From Nitrospinota bacterium (GTDB lineage Bacteria > JAUXIQ01), in NCBI GenBank assembly GCA_030620925.1, contig JAUXIQ010000116.1:1-6583 (forward strand): 6,583 bases of DNA, read 5' to 3'. The translations under genes were made by a program, and so were the position numbers. Shown here piece by piece: positions 1-6,524 of this stretch. Numbering within the stretch: position 1 is the first letter of the stretch; each line of letters starts with the position of its first letter. The notes under the pieces were generated by a model. It was not told the origin of the DNA. It did not search any database and saw only the letters and a program-made list of their open reading frames with translations.

Positions 1-174
1 GGCTCCCGGAAAGAGGGGCGGCTGAGCCCGACGGGACTGAATTACCCCCTCCCGTGGGAGGGGAAAATCGCATGAAGGGTTCCCGGGCCAGGAAGAGAAA
101 TAGAGCATGAGGACCGGCCCGGCGATATGGGCTCAACGGGCGAGCCTCGCAATAAGGGATGAAAAAGGGAATTT
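1..174 (+). other. Region upstream of nuoJ: possible 3' tail of the preceding nuo gene plus spacer
   Basis: No conserved domain is visible here. Two + strand frames are open from the left edge: one stops at TGA 73-75 and the other at TGA 108-110. Either could be the last codons of an upstream gene. By the usual nuo order that gene would be nuoI, but neither short tail can be recognised as NuoI. The frame ending at 75 has the stronger G/C bias at third codon positions, so it is the better candidate. The stretch is very GC-rich and self-complementary: 23-29 pairs with 129-135, 46-52 with 57-63, and 83-89 with 116-122. I see no convincing promoter. An AAGGGA motif at 165-170, 4 nt before the nuoJ ATG, is the likely ribosome binding site. 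Confidence 0.35.
45..64. repeat. GC-rich palindromic hairpin, possible interspersed repeat
   Basis: CCCCTCC at 46-52 is the perfect reverse complement of GGAGGGG at 57-63, with a CGTG loop. AAAA follows at 64-67, so a weak terminator is possible. The tract is too short, and the next gene too clearly part of the same operon, for that to be the preferred reading. The shape resembles short interspersed palindromes found between genes in many bacterial genomes, but only one copy is visible here, so calling it a repeat is inference. Confidence 0.4.
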
Positions 175-669
175 ATGGAAAGTTTCCTCTTCTACATTTT
201 CGGCGGCATAGCCGTGGCTTCCGCGCTTCTGGTGGTGACCAGGCGCAATGCGGTAGGCAGCGCCATTTTCCTGATACTCTGTTTCTTCTGCCTGGGTGTG
301 CTCTACCTGCTGCTGCAGGCGCACTTCGTGGCGGTCATACAGGTGCTGGTATACGCCGGCGCTATCATGGTGCTCTTCCTTTTCGTGATTATGCTGCTCA
401 ACTTGAGCCAGATTGAGTTCGGGAGAATCCGCAATCTGGCGCTCAAGGTATTGGGGGCCGCCCTGGGTGTGGTGCTGCTGATAAACATCCTGGGCGCCAT
501 TAACAGGCCGCAGCTCTCCGAGGGGGTTCCCCTGAGCGAAGGGTTCGGGGGGACGGCCCAGGTGGGCATGCTGCTGTTTTCCAAGTACCTGATCCCCTTC
601 GAGGTGGCTTCGGTGCTTCTGCTGGCCGCCATCGTGGGGGCTATAATTCTGGCTCGGAGGGAGTTTTAG
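175..669 (+). CDS. nuoJ: NADH-quinone oxidoreductase subunit J (complex I membrane subunit)
   Basis: This is a 164-residue integral membrane subunit of complex I, the homologue of mitochondrial ND6. It sits in the inner membrane at the junction with the peripheral arm. About five hydrophobic segments are seen, roughly at residues 4-22, 28-48, 52-77, 89-109 and 143-161. The third is the family hallmark: [20 protein letters not shown] at 54-73, including Tyr60 and Gly62 in the region that forms the pi-bulge helix implicated in coupling. The C-terminal [20 protein letters not shown] pattern (142-161) is also typical. Length is normal for the family (about 160-185). ATG 175 is preceded by AAGGGA at 165-170, and the protein starts exactly where the first helix begins. 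It is followed by an unusual 113-nt gap before nuoK. It is the first complete gene of the run nuoJKLMN. Confidence 0.97.
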   Translation: MESFLFYIFGGIAVASALLVVTRRNAVGSAIFLILCFFCLGVLYLLLQAHFVAVIQVLVYAGAIMVLFLFVIMLLNLSQIEFGRIRNLALKVLGAALGVVLLINILGAINRPQLSEGVPLSEGFGGTAQVGMLLFSKYLIPFEVASVLLLAAIVGAIILARREF

Positions 670-683
670 GCCTGGGGGAACCT

Positions 684-715
684 GTCTGTATCCCGCCTAA
701 GGCGGGACCCCAGAC
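684..715. repeat. Imperfect hairpin element in the nuoJ-nuoK gap
   Basis: TCCCGCC (691-697) and GGCGGGA (701-707) are perfect complements around a TAA loop. Outside them GTCTG (684-688) pairs with CAGAC (711-715), giving a 12-bp interrupted stem. An alternative outer pairing is CTGGGG (672-677) with CCCCAG (708-713). No T-run follows, so it does not look like an intrinsic terminator. It is more like a small interspersed palindromic element or an RNA-stability or processing hairpin. Only one copy is visible. Confidence 0.5.
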
Positions 716-731
716 CCCCTCCCAAGACTTT

Positions 732-745
732 TATGACAGGTCATA
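732..745. repeat. 14-bp inverted repeat upstream of nuoK
   Basis: TATGAC (732-737) and GTCATA (740-745) are perfect inverted repeats separated by AG. The symmetry resembles an operator half-site pair, but no promoter elements are recognisable around it and it lies inside an apparent operon. It may simply be part of the same inserted spacer as the hairpin at 684-715. Confidence 0.3.
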
Positions 746-782
746 CAAGAGGTTTTCTCAACAGGAAAAGAGAAAGAAGGGT

Positions 783-1085
783 ATGGTTTCTGTAGAACAT
801 TATCTGATTCTTAGCGGCATTCTGTTCGCCATAGGCGTCATCGGCGTCCTCACCAGGCGCAACGCCATAATCGTCTTCATGTGCATAGAGCTTATGCTCA
901 ACGCAGTGAACCTGTCTTTCGTCGCCTTTGCAAGGCATTTCAACGATATGTCCGGCCACATCTTCGTGTTCATGATCATGACCGTGGCGGCGGCCGAGGC
1001 CGCGGTGGGTCTGGCCATAATACTGGCCATCTTCAGGAACAGGGAGACGGTGGACGTGGACGAGATAAACATAATGAAGTGGTGA
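783..1085 (+). CDS. nuoK: NADH-quinone oxidoreductase subunit K (complex I membrane subunit)
   Basis: This is a 100-residue subunit, the homologue of mitochondrial ND4L and of MrpC of the antiporters. It contributes half of the proton path that it forms with NuoJ. Length is exactly the family norm. Three transmembrane helices are seen at about 3-22, 28-50 and 60-85. The start ([20 protein letters not shown] at 4-23) and the LTRRNAI turn (23-29) are highly characteristic. Both essential membrane carboxylates are present: Glu36 in FMCIELMLN and Glu72 in AAAEAAVGL, with the same numbering as E. coli NuoK. ATG 783 is the first ordinary start codon in a frame open well upstream. The nearest purine-rich stretch, AGAAGGG (775-781), lies only 1 nt before it, so the ribosome site is atypically close or weak. 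It ends 16 nt before nuoL. Confidence 0.98.
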   Translation: MVSVEHYLILSGILFAIGVIGVLTRRNAIIVFMCIELMLNAVNLSFVAFARHFNDMSGHIFVFMIMTVAAAEAAVGLAIILAIFRNRETVDVDEINIMKW

Positions 1086-1089
1086 TCGC

Positions 1090-1096
1090 AGGGAGA
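1090..1096 (+). promoter_or_regulatory. Ribosome binding site of nuoL
   Basis: AGGGAGA, with its GGGAG core at 1091-1095, ends 6 nt before ATG 1102 and fixes that start. It lies in the 16-nt gap after the nuoK stop, which fits translation of both genes from one mRNA. Confidence 0.75.
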
Positions 1097-1101
1097 GTTG
1101 T

Positions 1102-3096
1102 ATGCCACATCCTGAAGCGGTGTTTTTTTTGAGGTTCATCCCTCTCATGCCTCTGCTGGGGTTTCTGGTGAACGGGATCTTCGGAAGCCGTCTGCCCAGA
1201 AGGGCTGTGGGGCTCATCGGCTGCGGCACGGTGCTGGCCTCTCTGGTCATATCTTTCGTGGCTTTCGCCAGGCTGGTGGGCATGGAGCCGGAAAACCGTG
1301 CCCTGCTGGACACCGTTTACGTGTGGATCGAATCGGGGACGAAGGGATGGATTTTCAGGGCGGATGTGGCGTTCCTGGTGGACCCGTTGTCCAGCGTGAT
1401 GACGCTTGTGGTATCGGGTGTGGGTTTTCTCATTCACGTCTATTCCATCGGATACATGGGGCATGATCCTCGCTACCCCCGTTATTTTTCCATGCTCAAC
1501 CTGTTCACCTTCTTCATGCTGGTGCTGGTCATGGCCGATAACGCTCTCCTCCTTTTCCTTGGCTGGGAAGGGGTCGGCCTGAGCTCCTATCTCCTCATAG
1601 GTTTCTGGTTCGAGCGCGACTCGGCGGCGTCGGCGGGCAAGAAGGCTTTCATCGTCAACCGGGTGGGTGATTTCGGTTTCGTCCTGGCCGTATTGCTTAT
1701 TTTCGTTACCTTCCGCACCATCAACATCTACGAAATAGCAGGCATCGCCGGGGGACACCCCGAGCTGCTGGCGGGCGGAACAGCCATACTCATCACCCTG
1801 TTGCTGTTTATGGGGGCCGCCGGCAAGTCGGCCCAGATTCCCCTCTACGTCTGGCTGCCGGACGCCATGGAAGGCCCCACTCCGGTCAGCGCCCTGATAC
1901 ACGCAGCGACCATGGTCACCGCTGGAGTCTACATGGTGGCCCGCTTCAATTTCCTCTACCTGGCCGCTCCGGGTGTGATGATGGTGGTGGCCGTAATAGG
2001 AGTCATCACCGCCATTTTCGCCGCATCCATCGGCACCGCTCAGAACGATATAAAGCGCGTCCTGGCCTATTCCACCATCAGCCAGCTTGGATACATGTTC
2101 CTGGCCATGGGTGTCGGGGCATTCGCGGCGGGTATCTTCCATCTCATGACTCACGCCTTCTTCAAGGCCCTCCTCTTTCTGGGCGCGGGAAGCGTCATAC
2201 ACGCCATGTCCGATGAGATGGACATGCGAAACATGGGCGGGTTGAAGTCCATCATGCCCATAACTTTCTGGACAATGCTCTTCGCCACCCTGGCCATATC
2301 CGGTGTGCCGGGCCTTTCAGGCTTCTTCAGCAAGGACGAGATATTGTGGGAATCCTTCAGCTCGGCTTACGGGAGCACATTCCTTTGGGTGGTGGGAATC
2401 GTCACCGCCGGATTGACCGCCTTCTATATGTTCCGCCTGATGTTTATGACTTTCTATGGCGAATGCAGGGCCAGCGAGGAGGTCAAGCGCCATCTCCACG
2501 AATCGCCCGCGGTGATGACCGTCCCGTTGATTATCCTGGGCGGTCTCTCCATCATCGGGGGATACATCGGGCTGCCTAAAATCCTGGGAGGAGCGCACTG
2601 GTTCCAGAGCTTCCTGGACCCGGTGTTCGGCGGGGCGCACGAGGGGGCGACTCACGCTTCATCGGGAGTTACTCTGGCCTCAACCGGGGTCGAACACGCG
2701 TCGGCTTCGACGGAGTACATCCTGATGGTGGTATCCATCGTGGTGGCGGTGGTGGGTATTTTAATCGCCTATAAGTTGTACGTTAAGAGAACGGATTTAC
2801 CGCAGAAGATGGCCCAGCGGGTGCAGTGGGGCTACAAGCTGCTGCTCAATAAATATTACGTCGACGAAGGATATAACGCCTCCATAATTCAGCCGGTGAT
2901 CTCCTTTTCGCAGCATCTGTGGCGGCACTTCGATGATCTGATTATAGACGGCGGGGTGAACGGCCTGGGCTGGGTGGTGACCCGGATGAGCCGGGGTGTG
3001 CGGGTGGTGCATACGGGCTACGTGCAGAACTACGCCCTGCTGGTGTTGATAGGGACGCTGGGGATAATCTGGTATCTTCTTTTTTACAGGACTTAA
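1102..3096 (+). CDS. nuoL: NADH-quinone oxidoreductase subunit L (distal antiporter-like proton pump subunit)
   Basis: This is a 664-residue protein, homologous to ND5 and MrpA, that forms the outermost proton channel of the complex I membrane arm. The N-terminal domain (about 70-130) has the FRADVAFLVDPLSSVM signature. The main antiporter domain holds the expected ionisable residues: Glu156 in GWEGVG (TM5), Asp190 in NRVGD, Lys242 in AAGKSAQIPL (TM7), His267 in SALIHAATMV, Lys355 in HAFFKALLF, and Lys411 in FFSKDEILWE (TM12). These match E. coli E144, D178, K229, H254, K342 and K399 with a constant offset of 12-13. The C-terminus keeps TM15 (about 538-560), the amphipathic lateral helix (about 570-640) and TM16 (about 642-662). 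The loop at 499-536 is Gly/Ser/His-rich and is likely a variable hinge. An 8-T run (1123-1130) occurs in codons 8-10. The frame is intact. Confidence 0.99.
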   Translation: MPHPEAVFFLRFIPLMPLLGFLVNGIFGSRLPRRAVGLIGCGTVLASLVISFVAFARLVGMEPENRALLDTVYVWIESGTKGWIFRADVAFLVDPLSSVMTLVVSGVGFLIHVYSIGYMGHDPRYPRYFSMLNLFTFFMLVLVMADNALLLFLGWEGVGLSSYLLIGFWFERDSAASAGKKAFIVNRVGDFGFVLAVLLIFVTFRTINIYEIAGIAGGHPELLAGGTAILITLLLFMGAAGKSAQIPLYVWLPDAMEGPTPVSALIHAATMVTAGVYMVARFNFLYLAAPGVMMVVAVIGVITAIFAASIGTAQNDIKRVLAYSTISQLGYMFLAMGVGAFAAGIFHLMTHAFFKALLFLGAGSVIHAMSDEMDMRNMGGLKSIMPITFWTMLFATLAISGVPGLSGFFSKDEILWESFSSAYGSTFLWVVGIVTAGLTAFYMFRLMFMTFYGECRASEEVKRHLHESPAVMTVPLIILGGLSIIGGYIGLPKILGGAHWFQSFLDPVFGGAHEGATHASSGVTLASTGVEHASASTEYILMVVSIVVAVVGILIAYKLYVKRTDLPQKMAQRVQWGYKLLLNKYYVDEGYNASIIQPVISFSQHLWRHFDDLIIDGGVNGLGWVVTRMSRGVRVVHTGYVQNYALLVLIGTLGIIWYLLFYRT

Positions 3097-3105
3097 TGAA
3101 AGCTT

Positions 3106-4728
3106 ATGGTTGCTGAATCTTCGTTGCTTACCTGGGTGGTCTTCACACCCCTCATAGGGGTGGCGATACTCCTTTTCGTCAAACCGGAGAGGGAGGAGCT
3201 GCTGCGCTGGATAACCTTGGCGGTGACCCTGTTCGTGTTCTTCCTCTCACTGCCGCTCTTCTTCAAGTTCAACTCCGATACCTATCTTATGCAGTTCACC
3301 CAGAAGATTCCCTGGATACCCGGGTACGGCATCTTTTACAGCGTGGGCATAGACGGCATAAGCCTGTTTCTGGTGCTGCTGACCACGTTCCTCATGCCTA
3401 TCTGCATCCTCTCCTCCTGGCGCTACATCACCGAAAAGATCAAACAGTACATGATAGCCATGCTGCTGCTGGAGATGGGCATGCTGGGCGTTTTCGTAGC
3501 CCTGGACCTGTTCCTGTTTTACATCTTTTGGGAGGCCATGCTCATCCCCATGTACCTGCTCATCGGAGTGTGGGGCGGCCCCCGCAAGATTTATGCGGCC
3601 ATAAAGTTTTTTCTGTATACCATGGCGGGCAGCCTGCTCATGCTGGTGGCCATCCTGTTCCTCTATTTCAAATCGGGGATGAATACCTTCGACATACTCA
3701 AGCTATACGAAGCGGGCTTTCCACTGGAGTTGCAGATATGGATGTTCCTGGCCTTCGCCGTGGCATTTGCCATCAAGGTGCCCATGTTCCCCTTCCATAC
3801 CTGGCTTCCCGACGCACACGTGGAAGCGCCCACTGCGGGGAGCGTGATCCTGGCCGCCGTGCTGTTAAAGATGGGCATCTACGGGTTCCTGCGGCTGGCC
3901 ATACCGCTGTTCCCGCAGGGCTCCCTCTATTTCACCCCGCTAATCATATATCTGGCCATCATAGGGATAATCTACGGGGCGCTGGTGGCTATGGTGCAGC
4001 CTGACGTCAAGAAGTTGGTAGCCTATTCATCCGTCAGCCACCTGGGGTTCGTCATGCTGGGCATCTACGCGCTCAATATGAACGGAATCGAGGGCGGCGT
4101 ATACCAGATGCTCAGCCACGGCCTCAGTACGGGAGCCCTCTTTTTGCTGGTGGGAATTATCTACGAACGGCGCCATACCCGCCTTATAGCCGATTTCGGC
4201 GGCATGCAGAAGCGGATGCCGATCTTCGGGGCCATCTTCCTCATCGTGGTCATGTCCTCCATCGGGCTTCCGGGCTTAAACGGTTTCGTGGGAGAGTTCC
4301 TGATACTGGTGGGAGCCTTCCAGGTCAAAAAGATATACGCTATTGTGGCCGCTGTGGGGGTAATATTGAGCGCCTGCTACATGCTGTGGATGTTCCAGCG
4401 CATGATGTTCGGCAAGCTGGACAAGCCGGAAAACGAGGAAGTATCCGACATCAACAAGCGGGAGCTTGCCTACATGCTTCCGGTGCTGGTGCTCATCGTT
4501 TTGATGGGCGTCTACCCCTCCCCGTTCCTGCGCAGGATGGACGCTTCGGTGGCCCATTTCATAGCGCTGAGTCAGGGCAAGAAAGAAGTTTATGCGTTTG
4601 AGGATAAAGCTGTAAACCCCGTCTCGCATCTGCTCGGAAAATCCAAAGTCGGAAAGAGCGATGGCAGGATGCGGGATGCACAATTTACGATGCACGATGC
4701 AGGGTTCAGGGTGAAGAGGAATAGATGA
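3106..4728 (+). CDS. nuoM: NADH-quinone oxidoreductase subunit M (central antiporter-like proton pump subunit)
   Basis: This is a 540-residue protein, homologous to ND4 and MrpD, that forms the middle of the three antiporter-type channels. Key residues are present: Glu143 in FWEAMLIPMY (TM5), Lys224 in AIKVPMFPFHTW (TM7), His231, Lys255 in VLLKMGIYG (TM8), His338 in MLSHGLSTGA, and Glu397 in GFVGEFLIL (TM12). They correspond to E. coli E144, K234, K265, H348 and E407. A Glu in TM12, where NuoL and NuoN have Lys, identifies subunit M. ATG 3106 lies 9 nt after the nuoL stop. The only SD-like motif is AGGA at 3088-3091 inside nuoL, so translation is probably coupled. The conserved fold ends near residue 490. 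The remaining ~45-50 residues are polar and basic, and the last part is encoded by a 7-nt repeat, which is an unusual tail for this family (E. coli NuoM is 509 residues). Confidence 0.98.
   Translation: MVAESSLLTWVVFTPLIGVAILLFVKPEREELLRWITLAVTLFVFFLSLPLFFKFNSDTYLMQFTQKIPWIPGYGIFYSVGIDGISLFLVLLTTFLMPICILSSWRYITEKIKQYMIAMLLLEMGMLGVFVALDLFLFYIFWEAMLIPMYLLIGVWGGPRKIYAAIKFFLYTMAGSLLMLVAILFLYFKSGMNTFDILKLYEAGFPLELQIWMFLAFAVAFAIKVPMFPFHTWLPDAHVEAPTAGSVILAAVLLKMGIYGFLRLAIPLFPQGSLYFTPLIIYLAIIGIIYGALVAMVQPDVKKLVAYSSVSHLGFVMLGIYALNMNGIEGGVYQMLSHGLSTGALFLLVGIIYERRHTRLIADFGGMQKRMPIFGAIFLIVVMSSIGLPGLNGFVGEFLILVGAFQVKKIYAIVAAVGVILSACYMLWMFQRMMFGKLDKPENEEVSDINKRELAYMLPVLVLIVLMGVYPSPFLRRMDASVAHFIALSQGKKEVYAFEDKAVNPVSHLLGKSKVGKSDGRMRDAQFTMHDAGFRVKRNR
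4661..4716 (+). repeat. Degenerate 7-nt tandem repeat (consensus GATGCAC) in the 3' end of nuoM
   Basis: Read in steps of seven from 4668, the units are GATGCGG, GATGCAC, AATTTAC, GATGCAC, GATGCAG, GGTTCAG and GGTGAAG. The preceding ATGGCAG (4661-4667) may be an eighth, decayed unit. Two units match the consensus perfectly. Because three units equal seven codons, the protein shows a matching heptapeptide repeat: RMRDAQF (521-527) followed by TMHDAGF (528-534). The array lies inside the nuoM frame just before its stop, so it looks like an intergenic simple repeat that has been captured as coding sequence. Confidence 0.7.
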
Positions 4729-4737
4729 ATCATGGAT

Positions 4738-4744
4738 AAGGGAG
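4738..4744 (+). promoter_or_regulatory. Ribosome binding site deciding the nuoN TTG start
   Basis: AAGGGAG ends 8 nt before TTG 4753, an ideal spacing. The in-frame ATG at 4732 is followed by an in-frame TGA at 4747-4749, so it cannot be the nuoN start. The next in-frame ATG codons fall inside the first conserved helix. Confidence 0.75.
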
Positions 4745-4752
4745 CCTGAAAG

Positions 4753-6210
4753 TTGGAATTCACATTACCGGCAATAAAGATTGGTGCCATAGCTCCGGAG
4801 CTGATTCTGGTCTGTTCCGCGGCCGGACTGATGATGCTGGACGCTTTCGCCAAAGAGCGGGGCAAGACGCTCCTCCCTATCCTGAGCATCGTGGGGTTGG
4901 CGCTGGCGATGGTGGCGTCCCTCAAGCTGTGGGGAAAATCGGAAGTGACTTTCGCCGGTATGGTGGCCGTGGACAGCTACCGGGTGTTCTTTAATATTAT
5001 TTTCATCATCGGCGCCCTGCTCACCGTGCTCTTGTCCATGAACTATACCCCACGCGAGGAGATAGACCGGGGGGAGTACTACGTACTGGTCTTGCTGGCT
5101 ACGGTGGGTATGATGGTCATGGCCGCGGGAACCGACCTGATAATGATCTTCCTGGGCCTCGAACTGCTCTCCATAAGCGTTTACGTTCTGGCGGGGTTCG
5201 CCAGGGGGCAGTTGAAATCCAACGAAGCCGCCCTCAAATATTTTCTGTTGGGGGCTTTCGCCTCCGGTTTCCTGCTCTACGGCATGGCCCTGGTCTATGG
5301 GGCCGTGGGCAGCACCAACCTGGCCATGATAGCCGAGACGCTGGCCACACCGCACCTCCCCGCCAGGGTTTTGCTCATGGTGGGCGTGGGGCTCCTGGTG
5401 GTGGGTTTCGGCTTCAAGGTCGCCATAGTGCCCTTCCACATGTGGACGCCGGACGTCTACGAAGGTGCCCCCACTTCCATCACCGCGTTTATGGCCGTGG
5501 GGGTCAAGGCGGCCGCCTTCGCCGGTTTCGCCAGGGTGTTCATCGGCGCCCTGGGCGCGCTGCACCCCGATTGGACGATGGTCCTGTGGGTGCTGGCCGT
5601 GGCTACCATGACCGTGGGCAACCTGGCGGCTATCACCCAGAGCAATATCAAGCGGATGCTTGCTTATTCCAGTATCGCCCACGCGGGCTACGTCCTGGTG
5701 GGTATGGTGGCGGGTAACGAAGTGGGCCGCGCCAGCATGCTCTTCTACCTGCTGGCCTACACTTTCATGCAGGCCGGTGCATTCGGGGTGGTGATAATGC
5801 TGGGCCAGAAGGGCGAGCCCCGGCTCAACATAACCGATTACGCCGGCGTGGGTCACAAATATCCCTTAATCGGTGTAGCCATGGCCATCTTCATGTTCTC
5901 GCTGGGGGGTATTCCGCCCACGGCGGGTTTCGTGGGCAAGTTTTATCTGTTCGGGGCGGCCATCAAAGCAGGCTACGTATGGCTGGTGATCCTGGGGGTA
6001 ATCAACAGCGCCATATCCATATATTATTACCTGCGGGTGACCGTGGTCATGTACATGCACGAGGAGGGGGAGGAAGTCCTGGCCGTCTCCAGAGCGCCTG
6101 CGGTGGCCCTGGCCCTGATCCTCACCTCCGTTGCCACCTTAGGATTGGGGATATTCCCTTCCTGGATCTGGGAGCCGGTCCAGAAGACGGTTAACCTTCT
6201 CCTGGGTTAA
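4753..6210 (+). CDS. nuoN: NADH-quinone oxidoreductase subunit N (proximal antiporter-like proton pump subunit)
   Basis: This is a 485-residue protein, homologous to ND2, the same length as E. coli NuoN. It forms the antiporter-type channel closest to NuoJ/NuoK in the complex I membrane arm. The N-terminus (IGAIAPELILVCSAAGLMML at 10-29) has the typical PEL motif. Catalytic-path residues are all present: Glu137 in LGLELLSISVYVL (TM5), Lys222 in FKVAIVPFHMW (TM7), His229, Lys252 in VGVKAAAF (TM8), His310 in AYSSIAHAGY, and Lys396 in AGFVGKFYLF (TM12). These correspond to E. coli E133, K217, H224, K247, H305 and K395. The start is TTG at 4753, supported by the strong AAGGGAG site and by an in-frame stop just upstream. 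It follows nuoM by 24 nt and is the last nuo gene. No terminator-like hairpin is seen directly after its TAA, so transcription may run on into the tRNA gene. Confidence 0.98.
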   Translation: MEFTLPAIKIGAIAPELILVCSAAGLMMLDAFAKERGKTLLPILSIVGLALAMVASLKLWGKSEVTFAGMVAVDSYRVFFNIIFIIGALLTVLLSMNYTPREEIDRGEYYVLVLLATVGMMVMAAGTDLIMIFLGLELLSISVYVLAGFARGQLKSNEAALKYFLLGAFASGFLLYGMALVYGAVGSTNLAMIAETLATPHLPARVLLMVGVGLLVVGFGFKVAIVPFHMWTPDVYEGAPTSITAFMAVGVKAAAFAGFARVFIGALGALHPDWTMVLWVLAVATMTVGNLAAITQSNIKRMLAYSSIAHAGYVLVGMVAGNEVGRASMLFYLLAYTFMQAGAFGVVIMLGQKGEPRLNITDYAGVGHKYPLIGVAMAIFMFSLGGIPPTAGFVGKFYLFGAAIKAGYVWLVILGVINSAISIYYYLRVTVVMYMHEEGEEVLAVSRAPAVALALILTSVATLGLGIFPSWIWEPVQKTVNLLLG

Positions 6211-6230
6211 GGGCCGTTTCCAAAAACATC

Positions 6231-6260
6231 TTGACGGGCAGGTTCGCTTACTGAGATAAT
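6231..6260 (+). promoter_or_regulatory. Sigma70-type promoter for tRNA-Phe
   Basis: TTGACG (6231-6236) matches the -35 consensus at 5 of 6 positions. GATAAT (6255-6260) matches the -10 consensus at 5 of 6. The spacer is 18 nt. Transcription would begin near 6266-6268, giving a leader of about 45 nt before the mature tRNA. It begins only 20 nt after the nuoN stop. Confidence 0.75.
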
Positions 6261-6312
6261 ACCGCCCTGCTGATAAGCCCTAATCTTCTCTTATACCCAC
6301 CTTTTAGCTGGT

Positions 6313-6385
<73 letters not shown>

Positions 6386-6489
6386 CCTCTTCATTTCTAT
6401 TAGTATCGGAGCGCCCCTGCGTCTGATAACAGGTAGGGTTATCCAATAATGCTGGTTTGAGCTGGTTGCTGTCATGAAGAATGGAAAAG
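6386..6489. other. Noncoding spacer after tRNA-Phe
   Basis: No gene is supported here. It holds a weak inverted repeat, GATAAC (6425-6430) with GTTATC (6438-6443) around a 7-nt loop, and a short direct repeat of GCTGGTT (6451-6457 and 6461-6467). Neither has a clear role. No repeated copy of the tRNA 3' end is visible, so there is no sign of an integrated element using this tRNA as its target. Confidence 0.5.
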
Positions 6490-6524
6490 AAGAGGGCACC
6501 GAGAATGGACCTCGGTGCCCTCTT
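6490..6524. terminator. Strong hairpin, probable intrinsic terminator, possibly bidirectional
   Basis: AGAGGGCACCGAG (6491-6503) and CTCGGTGCCCTCT (6511-6523) form a perfect 13-bp stem around the loop AATGGAC, and an A-T pair at 6490/6524 extends it. On the + strand the stem is followed by only TTTG (counting the paired T), while on the - strand it is followed by TCTTTTCC. The better U-tract therefore favours termination of a gene coming from the right on the - strand, with possible use by the tRNA transcript from the left. Confidence 0.65.

Noticed and set aside
159-416. 85-codon + strand frame starting 16 nt before nuoJ
   Set aside because: It overlaps nuoJ in another frame, and the product is an Arg/Gly-rich shadow without a family, while nuoJ is clear.
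1033-2202. Long - strand open frame (389 codons) opposite nuoL
   Set aside because: It mirrors a hydrophobic membrane protein: NTN codons read as NAN on the other strand, giving a His/Gln/Glu/Asp-rich product with no domain. nuoL on the + strand is unambiguous.
2596-2712. Gly/Ser/His-rich loop of NuoL (residues about 499-536) as a metal-binding insertion
   Set aside because: The His residues have no regular spacing, and this hinge region is known to vary in length and composition in NuoL proteins.
4765-5856. Long - strand open frame (363 codons) opposite nuoN
   Set aside because: Same antisense artefact: a polar, His/Gln/Gly-rich translation with no recognisable motif, fully covered by nuoN.
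6425-6443. GATAAC/GTTATC inverted repeat as a terminator for tRNA-Phe
   Set aside because: Only 6 bp, AT-rich, and not followed by a T-run.
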